A DNA stretch of 64,000 nucleotides from Adiantum capillus-veneris (GCA_014529385.2 CM043954.1:94813247-94877246), one strand, 5' to 3'; numbered from the stretch's first letter, positions 11,867 through 23,586 are shown. Notes: generated from the letters alone by a model not told the origin. Program-made: numbers and translations.

Positions 11867-14800
11867 TTTGACCTACGGCTTGTGTATTTGACGTTTCTTC
11901 TATCCGTTTGACCAACGGCTTGCCATACACGCTCTTGTCATTTCTTTACTACCTAATGGACTACGGATGGTTTCAGTAGGCATAGAATGAGTTTCCGAAG
12001 ATCGTCTGCGTTTTTTCGTAGAAAAACACAACCGAATTTGACCTACGGCTTGTGTATTTGAGGTTTCTTCTATCCGTTTGACCTACGGCTTTCCATACAC
12101 GCTCTTGAAATTTCTTTAAGACTACCTAATGGACTACGGATGATTTTGTTAGGCATACAAGCCATTTCCGAAGTCTGTTTGCGTTTTTCCATAGAAAAAC
12201 GAAGCGGATTTGACCTACGGCTTGTGTATTTGGCGTTTCTTCTATCTGTTTGACCTATGGCTTGCCATCTGCGCTCTGGACATTGCTTTAAGACTACCTA
12301 ATGGACTACAAATGGTTTCAGTAGGCATAGAAGTCATTTCCGAAATCCGTTTGCGTTTTTCCGTAGAAAAACGCAACCCGATTTGACCTACGGCTTGTGA
12401 ATTTGGCATTAATTCAAACCCATTGACCTACGGCTTGCCATACATGCTCTTGACATTGCTTTAGGACTACTTAATGAACTACGGATGATTTCGGTAGGCA
12501 TAAAAGACATTTCCGAAGTCCGTTTGCGTTTTTTCGTAGAAAAAGGTAACCGGATTTGACCTACGGCTTATGTATTTGACGTTTCTTCTATCCATTTAAC
12601 CTACGGCTTGCCATACACGGTCTTGACATTGCCTTAAAACTACTTAATGGACTACGGATGGTTTCGGTAGGCGTAGAATCAGTTTCCGAAGTCCGTTTCC
12701 GTTTTTCCGTAGAAAAACGCAATCGGATTTGACCTACGGCTTGTGTATTTGGCGTTTCTTCTATCCGTTTGACCTACGGCTTGCCATACGCGCTCTTGAC
12801 ATTGCCCAAAGACTACCTAATGCACTACGGATGGTTTCGATAGGCATAGAATCGATTTCCGAAGATCGTGTACGTTTTTTCGTAGAAAAACACAACTGGA
12901 TTTGACCTACGGCTTGTGTATTTGACGTTTCTTCTGTCCGTTTGACCTATGGCTTGCCATACATACTCTTGACATTACCTTAAGACTACCTAATGGACTA
13001 TAGATGGTTTCGGTAGGCATAGAAGCCATTTCCGAAGTCGGTTTGCGTTTTTCCATAGAAAAACGCAATCGGATTTGACCTACGGCTTGTGTATTTGGAG
13101 TTTCTTCTATCCGTTTGACCTAAGGATTGCCATACGCGCTCTTGACATTGCTTTTAGACTACCTAATGGACTACGGATGGTTTCAGTAGGCATAGAAGTC
13201 ATTTCCGAAATCCGTTTGCGTTTTTTCGTAAAAAAATGCAACCGGATTTAACCTACGGCTTGTGTATTTGGAGTTAATTCAAACCCATTGACCTACTGCT
13301 TGCCATACATGCTCTTGACATTGATTTAAGACTACTTAATGAACTACGGATGGTTTCGGTAGGCATAAAAGCCATTTCCGAAGTTCGTTTGGGTTTTTCT
13401 GTAGAAAACGCAACCAGATTTGACCTACGGCTTGTGTATTTGACGTTTCTTATGTCCGTTTAACCTACGGCTTGCCATGTCTTGACATTGCCTTAAGACT
13501 ACCTAATGGACTACGGATGGTTTTGGTAGGCGTAGAATCAGTTTCCGAAGTCCGTTTGCGTTTTTCCGTAGAAAAACACAATCAGATTTGACCTACGGCT
13601 TGTGTATTTGACGTTTCCTCTGTCCGTTTGACCTACGGCTTGCCATACACACTCTTGACATTGCCTAAAGACTACCTAATGGACTATGGATGGTTTCGGT
13701 AGGCATAGAATCAGTTTCCGAAAACCGTCTGCCTTTTTCCTGTAGAAAAACGCAACCGGATTTGACCTACGACTTGTGTATTTGGCGTTTCTTCTATCCG
13801 TTTGACCTACGTCTTGCCATATGAGCTCTTGATATTGCTTTAAAACTACCTAATGGACTACGGATGGTTTCAGTAGGCATACAAGTCATTTCCGAAATCC
13901 GTTTGCGCTTTTCCTAGAAAAATGCAACCGGATTTGACATACGGCTTGTGTATTTGGCGTTAATTCAAACCCAATCACCTATGGCTTTCCATACACGCTC
14001 TTGACATTACTTTAAGACTACTTAATGAACTACGAATGGTTTCGGTAGGCATAGAATCCATTTCCGAAGTCCGTTTGCGTTTTTCCGTAGAAAAACGCAA
14101 CCGGATTTGACCTACGCTTGTGTATTTGGCGTTTCTTCTATCCGTTTGACCTACGGCTTGCCATATGCGCTCTTGAAATTGCCTAAAGACTACCTTATCG
14201 TCTACGGATGGTTTCAGTAGGCATAGAAGCCATTTCCAAAGTCCGTTTGCGTTTTTTCTTAGAAAAACGCAACCGGATTTGAACTACGGCTTGTGTATTT
14301 GACGTTTCTTCTGTCCGTTTAACCTACGGCTTTCCATACACGGTCTTCACATTGCCTTAAGACTACGGATGGTTTCGGTAGTCGTAGATCAGTTTCCAAA
14401 GTCCGTCTGTGTGTTTTCGTAGAGAAACGCAATCGGATTTGACCTACGGCTTGTGTATTTGGCGTTTCTTCTATCCGTTTGACCTACGGCTTGCCATACG
14501 CGCTCTTGACATTGCGTAAAGACTACCTAATGGACTACGGATGGTTTTGGTAGGCACAGAATCAGTTTCCGAAGACCGTCTGCATTTTTCCGTAGAAAAG
14601 CGCAACCGGATTTGACTTATGGCTTGTGTATTTGATGTTTCTTCTGTCCGTTTGACCTACGGCTTGCCATACACGCTCTTGATATTGCCTTAAGACTCCT
14701 TAATGGACTACGGATGGTTTCGGTAGGCATAGAAGACATTTTCGAAGTCCGTTTGCGTTTTTCCATAGAAAAACGCAACCGGATTTGACCTACGGCGTAG

Positions 14801-14915
14801 AAGCTGTTCATGAAGTCCGTGTGCGTTTTTCCATAGAAAAACCCAACCGAACTTCAAAAACGGCTTATATTTTGGGCGTTTCTTCTATCTGTTTAACCTA
14901 CGGCTTGTTATATGC
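11867..14915. repeat. Array of about 18 tandem repeats of ~172 bp
   Basis: The phrase TTTGACCTACGGCTTGTGTA recurs at about 11867, 12037, 12209, 12382, 12555, 12728, 12901, 13074, 13247, 13419, 13587, 13761, 13932, 14105, 14278, 14438, 14611 and 14783, so the unit is about 170-173 bp. Each unit has two related halves (both starting TTTGACCTACGGCTT), then GACTACCTAATGGACTACGG and the phrase CGTTTTTCCGTAGAAAAACG, which can fold back on itself. A variant in which the second half starts CATTAATTCAAACCCA appears near 12410, 13273 and 13965, i.e. five and then four units apart, hinting at higher-order structure. It sits between the right end of N and the transposase start. Confidence 0.92.
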
Positions 14916-15408
14916 CCCCCCCAAACCTTTTTTGAGGAGGAAGCTTGTCTCTAAGAGCAACGAAGGCGCTATTGTTGCTCCCTAGAGGACTTTCATGTGT
15001 AAAGGTGAGAGTTGAGCTTCGAATGTATTTTGAGCTGGTCAAATGAAGTCATAGGCTACATCAGACGATCTCGGTCACTTTGGCTCGACATGGACAACGC
15101 CCGGTCAAACTACCACACATGGAGGAGATTGATGAGATCCGCCAACGACAGATGCTGGATCTCCTATGATCTACCTATCCCAGCTAACTATTTTAGCCGT
15201 TTAGTCCACACCCAGCAGTTTAGGATTCCATAATATTTTATTTTGTCATTTTGTCATCTTTTTACTCTGACTTTGTATCACATCCACCACATTGTAACTT
15301 TCTTGTCTCATAGGTCACTTTGGCCTTTCGAAGACGTTAATATAACATTTTATTTCATTTCTCTCTTTAATTTTTCTTTCTTTAATTTTAATTTTCTACG
15401 CATATATT

Positions 15409-15410
<2 letters not shown>
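14916..15410. other. Unassigned interior of CACTA N
   Basis: A plus-strand frame of 73 codons (15012-15233) is present but shows no recognisable domain. The rest is AT-rich. It may be remnant leader or captured sequence. Confidence 0.3.
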
Positions 15411-15464
<54 letters not shown>

Positions 15465-15476
15465 TACACACACACA

Positions 15477-15548
<72 letters not shown>

Positions 15549-15619
15549 CACACACACCGCTCTCTCTCTTTCCTACACACACACACACACACCGCTCTCT
15601 CTCTTTCCTATACACACAC

Positions 15620-15669
<50 letters not shown>

Positions 15670-15720
15670 TACACACACACACACGATCTAGAGAGAGAGA
15701 GAGGCGTTGGGGGGGAGAGA
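15411..15720. repeat. (CT)n microsatellite with (CA)n interruptions
   Basis: About 300 bp of almost pure CT dinucleotides, broken several times by CCTACACACACACAC phrases that make a short compound repeat. Long open frames on either strand here (Arg/Glu or Ser/Leu alternations) are artefacts of the dinucleotide. Confidence 0.95.
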
Positions 15721-15834
15721 GAGTGACATAATACGTGCGCAGTAGGTTTAGGCCAAGATTTGAGCAGGCAAAAGTGGTCCCTGCACACACGGGATTCCCT
15801 TTTTTCCCCCAATTTTTTTTGCATCGCAAACAAT

Positions 15835-16024
15835 GTCGATATACCCATGGAAATTTACGTCAATATACGCGTGGCAAAGAATGCCTTTCCACGTGTATAT
15901 CGATGCGCATTGTGATGCGTATATCGACGCCTATATCGACGTGCTCTAGTTACGTCGATATACGCGTGGAAAGGCATGGCCGTCGATATATGATGCGTCG
16001 ATATCTTCATGTTATGTTGTAGTG
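15835..16024. repeat. Right terminal and subterminal repeats of CACTA N
   Basis: Copies of CGTCGATATACGCGTGG and ATATCGACG in both orientations end in TGTTGTAGTG at 16024, the inverted CACTACAACA terminus. Confidence 0.85.
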
Positions 16025-18301
16025 CATCAACTGTGTGAACAAGAAGATGCACCTGAATGGTTAGCATTGTAGTAGGAAAGTGTTTCTCAAACATGTATAC
16101 AACCTTCGCAGCGTTTAGTTTGGTGAATGGTATGGAGTCTACATTGATCTCCTTTTGTGAGATCTATTGCACCAACTTCGCAAGTTCGGAGATTGTGTTA
16201 CGAACGTCAAGAGAGAAACATTCCTCAATGGGCATCGATAAAATAAAGTGCAAAACACGTCTAACAATGATATTAAAGTTCACACACGAATTTTTTACAC
16301 AATTCCCACTATGATATATTCCACTTCAAACATACCTAACACATTTTATGCCAATCGTGTGACTTCAAACCGGTAAGCTTTTCTTCTTTAGTAAAACATG
16401 TTTAGAGCGAGTGCATTACGCCAGTGGTGGTCCGCATAGACTGGATGGTCTCTTTTACTATGCGTTCTTGGGCTCCTGTAAAAATCCATGGCGCTTTAGG
16501 GAGTTTTATCGATCCATCGGATGCTATATGTGGCCAATATTGCTCCATACAATCCACATTTCTAAGGTCAACCCTGGCTCCCAAAGTATCTTTCTTACCA
16601 GTCAGATGATCCCATAGCATATTACCCACATTCTTGAATATTGGCATTGGATTGAGCAAGTGATTGATCATGAGTCGGGGCCAATATGGTAACTCGTACC
16701 ATAGAAAGAGACTCTACCATCACCGCACATCTCCTTCTGCTCTAACCATGCTTGTGCAGAAATCCTCGGTGGCTCTCTTCCTAAAAAGCCGTCACATAAC
16801 ACATGATTCTCTGGAAGATACGCTCGATGACCTTCAAAGATTTGCTTCTTCAATGAGGGTGCTCGATGTGCATTAAGTCTAGGTCCACATGTGACACATG
16901 CTCTGTATTTTCTTGTTTGAAGCCCTGCATGTATACACATGACAATAGATAAGCTTGAGAAAAACCAAGATTTATAGTGTTTAAGTTTGACTGTAAATCA
17001 CATTAGAATTCCTCTGATCAAAGCATTCCATCGACTTGTGTGTCGTCTCATATCCACCACTTCTATGCCAATCCACAATTGTTGTAGCTCTTCCAATAGT
17101 GGACGAAGATACACGTCTATTTATACCGCCCTGGCACAATCAAGCTTAGCCACAGGTGTTCCTTCTTGGTAGTCAACCATGGGGGAATGTTGTAGTTGAC
17201 GATGACAACGGGCCATAATATGTTGATCTTTGACCAAATGGATTTACGCCGTCCATAGCCAGGCCTAGGTGCAAATTTCAAGCTTCCCTGGAAAAATCCG
17301 TCCATGTTTCATATATATGTTTCCAGGCTGCGCAATCTGTAGGAATCCATAGCACACCATCCAAAGATTTATTCTTCTCATGCCATGATGCAGGGAGGCC
17401 ATGGACTTACATTCGAAGGGATTCTTGATGCAAGGAAGTAGAGGAAAATGTCATAAAACCTTTTGTAGAATTTTTGTTCCACAGAGATCTACTCGATATC
17501 TCTCGGAATCACATTTTGGACACTTCTCCATGTCTATGTATTCCCCTCTGAAAAGAATGCAAGCGTTAGGACAAGTGTAAGTCAAATTGTAATCCATCCC
17601 CAAGTTTTGCAAGATCATTCTTTCTTCCTCTCTGGAATCTGGCATCACATTATCAACTGGCAGTATATACTCTTTGAGAAATTTACACAGCGAAAAAAAT
17701 TGCGATACACTTATGTAAGTAATCTATCAGATCATTATACATCTAGAGTTTTTTATTAAAGTAAACACATTGTAATAGATCACCTGAAAATCACTGTGAC
17801 GCTAGTATCACTCCATTCAAACTTTGCATGCATGTTGAGAAGAACCAGGAGCGCCTTCAATCTGGACACACATTCTCCATCATACAATGGCGTATCGGCT
17901 TCACTTTTCATATCATCATAGATAAGCCTTTCTGAATCCATGATCGTCTTGACCATTTCATTGATCTCGGGCTCAAACATTGCCTCGTTGGGAATGTGGT
18001 CTGTATGATCATCCTCCGAGTTGTCAGAGGCTACATCTTGTGGCCTCACGTATGTTGTTTGACCAAAGCGCCTACGAACACGTCTATTGAGTTGCAAGAT
18101 TGCTGCCTGTTGGCCATCATCAGTGTCCAATGAGTTATAATTGGCAACAACTGGATCTATAATAGATGGATTGAACTCGCCAAATTCACGAACATGCTGC
18201 AAAGAAATGCGTCTTGTCCGTCGCACAACATGCTTGCATTGATTACAAGGACATAAGATCCTTGTTGTTGAGAGAAAGGTGTTTCGGTTGGACGACCTCA
18301 C
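16025..18301 (-). pseudogene. 5' part of CACTA A TNP2-like transposase
   Basis: Read leftward: 18301-17780 gives an N-terminal block with a Cys motif (CPCNQCKHVVRRTRRISLQHV) and an acidic middle; after an intron, 17648-17451 has GMDYNLTYTCPNACILFRGE and CPKC; the Transposase_21-like core follows at about 17300-16990 (MDGVNPFGQRS) with internal stops; 16940-16668 has the CVTCGP motif; 16671-16402 has NPMPIFKNVGNMLWDHLTGK and TLGARVDL, then HDWHK. The DUF4218-like exon begins near 16100 and is cut by element N at 16025; it resumes at 8238. Compared with the gene in element C, the order of blocks and the intron positions agree. Several in-frame stops in the core make it a pseudogene independently of N. 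Confidence 0.82.
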
Positions 18302-19170
18302 ATCCTCGTCACTACTCAGAATTATGGTAAAAACCTTATAATCTGGACATAAATTTAATCTTCTATTGGTATCCTCCGTCTTTTATCTCTCTCTCTCTCT
18401 CTCTCTCTGTCTGTCTGTATTCACACTGTAAACTACCTCACATTCTCTAGTCATGTCCAATCCCCGCACACCTCGGTCTAGAGGTGCATAGAGATCAGAA
18501 CCACCGGGTTATAATCTCGTCTTTCTTGGTCAATGCCTATATTTGTGGGTATGAGAAATCTACACACCCACGTTTACACGATAGTCCATGTAGTGGACAA
18601 AACCCCTTTGCCTCTTTTGTAGTTGTAGCATTTCAGAGCATCTTAACATCTCTTCACAGTAGATCTTTGTTCGAAGGATTACTTAGCACATTACATGTTG
18701 GCCTCCAATCTCAGTATCATGCCGTTGAAAGAGAGGGATCATCGTTCGTCTAACTTTAATTCTTTTACCGTACTCCCGAAGGTAGACTCTAATATAAAAA
18801 CTCAATTCAAAATCTAACTTATATCTAGATCTAATCTAATCTTAAACTCAAAATAAATCTAAATCTATTCTAATCTTAAATCTAACCTAAACCTAAATGT
18901 AATCTAAGTTAAATCTAAATTTAATCTAGTTAATGTTAAATCTTGTTTTTTAGATCTAAATCTAATCTAATATTAAACTCAACATAAACCTAAATTTAAT
19001 CCAATCTTAAATCCTAAACCTAAATGCAATCTAACTTAAATGTAACACAACTAGCTAATCTTTAATATTGTCATAATTTTAAATCTAACATAAATCTAAA
19101 TTTAACCTAATCTTAAACTCAACATAAACATAAATCTAAATGTAATCTAACCTAATTTAATTAACATCTT
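18302..19170. repeat. 5' leader of CACTA A with degenerate AATCTAA-type repeat
   Basis: Includes a short (CT)n tract at 18388-18415 and, from about 18790 to 19165, an AT-rich irregular tandem repeat of phrases such as AAATCTAATCTAA and CTTAAACTCAACATAAA. The reverse-orientation counterpart is visible in element B at 24140-24290. No gene is seen. Confidence 0.7.
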
Positions 19171-19274
19171 AACCTACTCTCTCTCTCTCTCTTTGTTTTC
19201 TCCCCTTACCTCTCTTTTTCGTCTTCTTTCCCTCTCTCTCTTCGGTTTTTTATTCTCTCTCTTTCTCTTTGTTT

Positions 19275-19314
<40 letters not shown>

Positions 19315-19372
19315 GTGTGTGTATGTATTCTTTGTTTATGCATGTGTGTATGTGTTTTTTGTTTATGCATGT

Positions 19373-19424
<52 letters not shown>

Positions 19425-19434
19425 AAAGGCACAA

Positions 19435-19488
<54 letters not shown>

Positions 19489-19557
19489 AGAGAGAAATAG
19501 GGGAAGGGAACATGAGAGAGAGGAGAGTGAAAGAGCATACCTGGCTCTCCTTCCTCT

Positions 19558-19597
<40 letters not shown>

Positions 19598-19640
19598 TTG
19601 GGGAAGAAAGAGAGAGAGAAGGAGAGCGCGGGTTACCTTT
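19171..19640. repeat. Compound (CT)n / (GT)n / (GA)n microsatellite near the 5' end of A
   Basis: Long CT, GT and GA tracts with a twice-repeated TTTGTTTATGCATGTG phrase. A related series, in inverse orientation, lies at 20304-20636 in element B. All long frames here are repeat artefacts. Confidence 0.93.
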
Positions 19641-19651
19641 TTGCTTGAGCG

Positions 19652-19684
19652 TCGAAAACTCAGATCTGAGATCTGAGTTTTCGA
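19652..19684. repeat. Perfect hairpin palindrome near the 5' end of A
   Basis: Two 16-bp arms (TCGAAAACTCAGATCT and its complement) flank a single central G. With one bulge the stem extends into GAGCG/GCGCTC. The same hairpin, slightly altered, occurs at about 20240-20290 in element B, so it is a conserved feature of this CACTA family, just inside the subterminal repeats. Confidence 0.85.
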
Positions 19685-19689
19685 GCGCT

Positions 19690-19834
19690 CTCGATTTATT
19701 TTTAACCCCTATCGGCATCGCTATATGCGTCGCTACATAAAAAATAAAATACCGAAGCCCATAACGACGCCGTGGATTTTCACTTTTGAGCGTCGCACTG
19801 TGAGCATCGCTAATGTCAAGTACCTCTTGTAGTG
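19690..19834. repeat. 5' terminal and subterminal repeats of CACTA A
   Basis: Copies of CATCGCTATATGCGTCGCTA, GAGCGTCGC and related phrases end in CCTCTTGTAGTG at 19834, the inverted CACTACAAGAGG terminus. Confidence 0.85.
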
Positions 19835-20096
19835 AAGGAAAAACTCGAACAGTCATGTTAGGCTTATACTCTTTATTCTCCACTTGTTAGGTGAAGGTAT
19901 AATGGAATCTAGAAACTCATTAAGATCACTTCTTCAATATATTTAGTATCATCGATGCTCTTTGTTATCAGATTGTCCTTTATCTCGAGTGGAAGCCTAT
20001 TTCAGTTGCTTGGCGTTTATAAAAGGCTTCTAAAGAGATTCGCATATTATAAAAAAAATTCCCCTTACATTTCACTCAAGGATGCATATACACTTG
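19835..20096. other. 262-bp spacer between CACTA A and CACTA B
   Basis: Begins with the AAG target duplication of A and ends with the TTG target duplication of B (20094-20096). It is presumably pre-insertion genomic DNA. No gene or motif is recognised. Confidence 0.75.
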
Positions 20097-20299
20097 TACT
20101 ACAAGAGGCTATTCATATTAGCGACGCTCACACAGCGACGCTCAAAAAAACATAATTCCCGGCGTCGCTATGAGCGTCGCAAATTTACAAGTAAATTTGT
20201 GACGCTCATAGCGACGCCGGCTAGGCTAAAAAAAATAACAGAGAGCGCCCAAAAACTCAGATCTCAAATCTGAGTTTTTCGGCGCCCTCAAGCAAGGAG
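20097..20299. repeat. 5' terminal/subterminal repeats and hairpin of CACTA B
   Basis: TACTACAAGAGG is followed by TAGCGACGCTCA and GCGTCGCTATGAGCGTCGC phrases in both orientations, then the AACTCAGATCT hairpin related to that of A. The first terminal base is mutated relative to the family. Confidence 0.82.
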
Positions 20300-20308
20300 C
20301 AGGTAACG

Positions 20309-20345
<37 letters not shown>

Positions 20346-20470
20346 CTCCACACACACACACACACACACAGACACACACACACACACACACACACGAGGA
20401 GAGGAAGGAGAGCCAGGTATGCTCCTTCCCTCTCCTCACTCTCATGTTCCCTTCCCCTCTTTCTCTCTCC

Positions 20471-20506
<36 letters not shown>

Positions 20507-20517
20507 TACGTAGTGTT

Positions 20518-20575
<58 letters not shown>

Positions 20576-20636
20576 TACAAACATAAACAAAAACGCACAC
20601 ACACATACATAAACAAAGAATGCACACACACATTGA
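20300..20636. repeat. Compound (CT)n / (CA)n / (GA)n microsatellite in B
   Basis: Inverse counterpart of 19171-19640 in A, sharing the phrase GAGGAGAGGAAGGAGAGCCA between the CT and CA tracts. It ends at the insertion point of the small LTR element. Confidence 0.93.
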
Positions 20637-20637
20637 G

Positions 20638-20779
20638 TGTTGAGCTTATATGTGAAGCTACTCAATATATGGCTTCTCTATATATGGCACCCAGGTCCCC
20701 TCTATATATACATCATCTCATGTGTGTATTCTACACACTTTGGGGTTCTACTTCTGTGCTCTCTCCTTCTCTCTCAACA
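20638..20779 (+). repeat. 5' LTR of the small LTR element
   Basis: 142 bp, TG...CA, containing a TATATATGG/TATATATAC-rich middle that could hold its promoter. It is followed directly by the primer-binding site. Confidence 0.92.
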
Positions 20780-20799
20780 TGGTATCAGAGCAGTACGTT

Positions 20800-22195
20800 T
20801 TTGCTTTCAATTTTTCTCCTGATCAAAATCGATTTTACAAAAACTACCCGCTAGAAAGACTGGAATCGATGTGGTCTACAACTTTGCAGAAGGAAATTTC
20901 TTCAAATTCTGCACCGATTTTGAGTTATCGTTCGCGGATTGAGTACATACCTGAAAAACAGTTTCTGCGTTTTGTTTTTAATTTTTCTGTTAATTGGAAA
21001 CGATTTTGCGGAAACTACTCGCGCAAGAGACCGGAATCGATGTGGTCTACAACTTTGCAGAAGGAAGTTTTTACAAATTCTGCACCGATTTTGAGTTATC
21101 ATTCGCGGACTGCGTACATACCTGAAAAGCAAGTTCCGCTTTTTCTTTTTGATTTTTCTGCTAATTAGAAACGATTTTGCAGAAACTACCCGCTAAAGAG
21201 ATTGGAATCGATGTGGTCTACAACTTTGCAGAAGGAAGTGTTTTCAAATTCTGCACCGATTTTGAGTTATCGTTCACGGACTGCGTACATACCTGAAAAG
21301 CAATTTTCGCTTTTTGTTTTTGATTTTTCTGCTAATTCGAAACGATTTTGCAGAAACTACCCGCGAGAGACCGGAATCGATGTGGTCTACAACTTTGCAG
21401 AAGGAAGTTTTTACAAATTCTGCACCGATTTTGAGTTATCATTCGCGGACTGCGTACATACCTGAAAAGCAAGTTCCGCTTTTTGTTTTTGATTTTTCTG
21501 CTAATTAGAAACGATTTTGCAGAAACTACCCGCTAAAGAGATTGGAATCGATGTGGTCTACAACTTTGCAGAAGGAAGTGTTTTCAAATTCTGCACCGAT
21601 TTTGAGTTATCGTTCACGGACTGCGTACATACCTGAAAAGCAATTTTCGCTTTTTGTTTTTGATTTTTCTGCTAATTCGAAACGATTTTGCAGAAACTAC
21701 CCGCGAGAGACCGGAATCAATGTGGTCTACAATTTTGCAGAAGGAAGTGTTTTCAAATTCTGCACCGATTTTGAGTTATCGTTCGCGGACTGCGTATATA
21801 CCTGAAAAGCAACTTCTGCTTTTTGTTTTTGATTTTTCTGCTAATTGAAAACGATTTTGCAGAAACTACCCGGGGGAGAGGCCGGAATCGATGTGGTCTA
21901 AAACTTTACAGAAGAAAGTGTTTTCAAATTCTGCACCGATTTTGAGTTATCGTTCGCGGACTGCGTACATACCTAAAAAGCAATTTCCGTTTTTTGTTTT
22001 TTATTTTTCTGCTTATTGAAAACGATTTTGCAGAAACTACCCGCGTGAGAGACCGGAAGCGATGTGTTCTACAACTTTGCAGAAGAAACTACCCGCGATG
22101 GGGATTGGAATCGATGTGGTCTATAACTTTGCAGAAGAAAGTTTCTCTAAATTCTGCACCGATTTTGGGTTATCGTCTCGGACTGCGAATATGTT
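20800..22195. repeat. Tandem ~170-bp repeats inside the small LTR element
   Basis: The phrase GGAATCGATGTGGTCTAC recurs near 20863, 21033, 21204, 21373, 21544, 21713, 21884 and (mutated) 22054, giving spacings of 169-171 bp, then a partial copy 53 bp later. Each unit reads ...CGATTTTGCAGAAACTAC, GCAGAAGGAAGT, TTCTGCACCGATTTTGAG, then a T-rich tail. Units alternate between ATTGGAATCG and ACCGGAATCG types, so a ~340-bp dimer is also visible. Short open frames exist within units but stop at unit ends. Confidence 0.92.
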
Positions 22196-22459
22196 TGAAC
22201 ATCAAAATTTTACTTTTTACTTTTGATTTTTTTCATAATTGAAAACTTCTCAATTATATTTTTCTTCATCAATCATATATTTGTTACTGACGTAACTTTG
22301 CTGCAGAAGCCAGTTACACATCGTTCCGATTCAGTCGAGCCGTTGATGATCATCCAAATTCTATCGAGCTACTGTTGGCACATGATCTTTTGTTATATGA
22401 TATACTCGTTCATTGATTCTCGTATAATTATTCTTTTAGAGATATAGTTTACGTCGTTT

Positions 22460-22930
22460 TATTGATAATTTCTCATTGATACCATAGTGATTTTGATGGT
22501 ACCATGATGATGTTTTGTTAATACTTTGGTCATGGTGATTTTCGTTGATACCATGATGATATGTCATTGATACCATGGTTATTCTCGGTGGTGCCATGAT
22601 GATATTTCGTTGATACCATGGTTATTCTCGGTGATTCCATGATGATATTTCGTTGATTCCATGGTGATTTTTGTTGATACCATGATGATGTTTTGTTGAT
22701 ACCATTCTCGATGATACCATGATGTTGTTTCGTTGATACCATGGTTATTCTCGGTGATGCCATATTGATGTTTCGTTGATACCATGGTTATTCTCGGTGA
22801 TGCCATGATGTTGTTTCGTTGATACAATGATTATTCTCGGTGATATCATGATGCTTTTCATTGATACCATGATCATTTATTCATTTTTATTGATATAATG
22901 ATGATGTTTTGTTAATACTTTGATGGTATT
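22460..22930. repeat. ~43-bp minisatellite
   Basis: Repeats of TTGATACCATGGTTATTC, TCGGTGATRCCATGATG and TTTCGTTGATACCATG phrases; the best pairs (22578/22620, 22743/22786) are about 43 bp apart. Units decay outward. Minus-strand frames through it are low-complexity artefacts. Confidence 0.85.
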
Positions 22931-23586
22931 CATTGATCACTACATTGATAAATGTTGTTTTATGTAGTATATACACATATCATTTGTATCACGTAATCAC
23001 ACATTTTGTACTTTTACGTTTATACTTTATGTACCATATGTTGTTGTTCGTATATATGTCGTTAAAAGAGTGGCGTCGCGAACCATCTCTTATGGCATTG
23101 TGAACGTAATTATTTCATTAACGATGCTAATAATTTTCATGACATGTTTTTTTTTGGAGTCTATGATCTATGTAGGATTGATCAAAGAATTGATTTTATG
23201 AAGACAAACTTGGTGACAATAAAAGATTTATGAAGATATGTTTGGTGATGCCATATTGATGACAACATGAAGACATGTTTGGTGATGCGATATTGATGAC
23301 AAGCTACACAGCAGATTCACGGAGACACTTTTGATTACAAGCTAATCGATAGCTTTTACACCTCTTTATTGAACCTTTGTATTCATTATTGTATTTGATA
23401 GGATAGGAGTAATGTAACTCCTCATAAAACATTCATTGTAAAAGGAGTGATGTAGCTCCTCGTAAACATTTGTATATTCAATGATTTTTATAATATAACG
23501 GTGGGTGTATATAGAGCTGTGGGTTTTTCCCTTGATCCCCCAAGGGTTTTTTCATCCACAGTTAGGGACCCTTATTTGAGCGGGGG
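22931..23586. other. Non-coding interior of the small LTR element
   Basis: AT-rich DNA with a repeated GATGACAAC/GAAGACATGTTTGGTGATG phrase near 23200-23300 and a repeated AGGAGTAATGTAACTCCTC phrase near 23405-23465 that folds back on itself. It ends at the presumptive polypurine tract. Confidence 0.6.

Larger units (their letters stand above)
8239..16024 (-). mobile_element. CACTA transposon N nested in CACTA A
   Basis: The left end is CACTACAACA at 8239 and the right end, read on the minus strand, is CACTACAACA at 16024. CAT flanks both sides (8236-8238 and 16025-16027). Subterminal repeats at both ends are built on GACGCAGATAT / ATATCGACG, a different motif from that of A and B, so N is a separate family. 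It carries one degenerate minus-strand TNP2-like gene (11477-9278) and a 3-kb satellite-like array between that gene and its right end. The element has an internal deletion in the transposase and is non-autonomous. Confidence 0.9.
5877..19834 (-). mobile_element. CACTA (En/Spm) transposon A, interrupted by element N
   Basis: The left end starts CACTACAAGAGGT at 5877 and the right end, read on the minus strand, starts CACTACAAGAGGT at 19834. The flanking trinucleotides are AAG at 5874-5876 and AAG at 19835-19837, the 3-bp target duplication typical of CACTA elements. Both ends carry subterminal GCGTCGCTAT-type repeats. Genes lie on the minus strand: a TNP2-like transposase (from 18301 leftward) and a second En/Spm-type ORF (7826-6523). 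Insertion N (8239-16024) removed, A would be about 6.2 kb. All its genes are broken, so A is not autonomous. Confidence 0.9.

Noticed and set aside
11867-14915. Regularly spaced direct repeats suggesting a CRISPR array
   Set aside because: The ~172-bp units are repeated in full with no unique spacers, and the context is a eukaryotic transposon. It is a tandem satellite-type array.
14617-14985. Short frames on both strands in the last satellite units
   Set aside because: They follow the repeat unit and differ only by its mutations.
15388-15684. Long frames of Arg/Glu or Val/Cys alternation, also at 19.2-19.9, 20.3-20.7, 42.4-43.0 and 46.7-47.0 kb
   Set aside because: They are direct translations of CT, GT or GA dinucleotide repeats.
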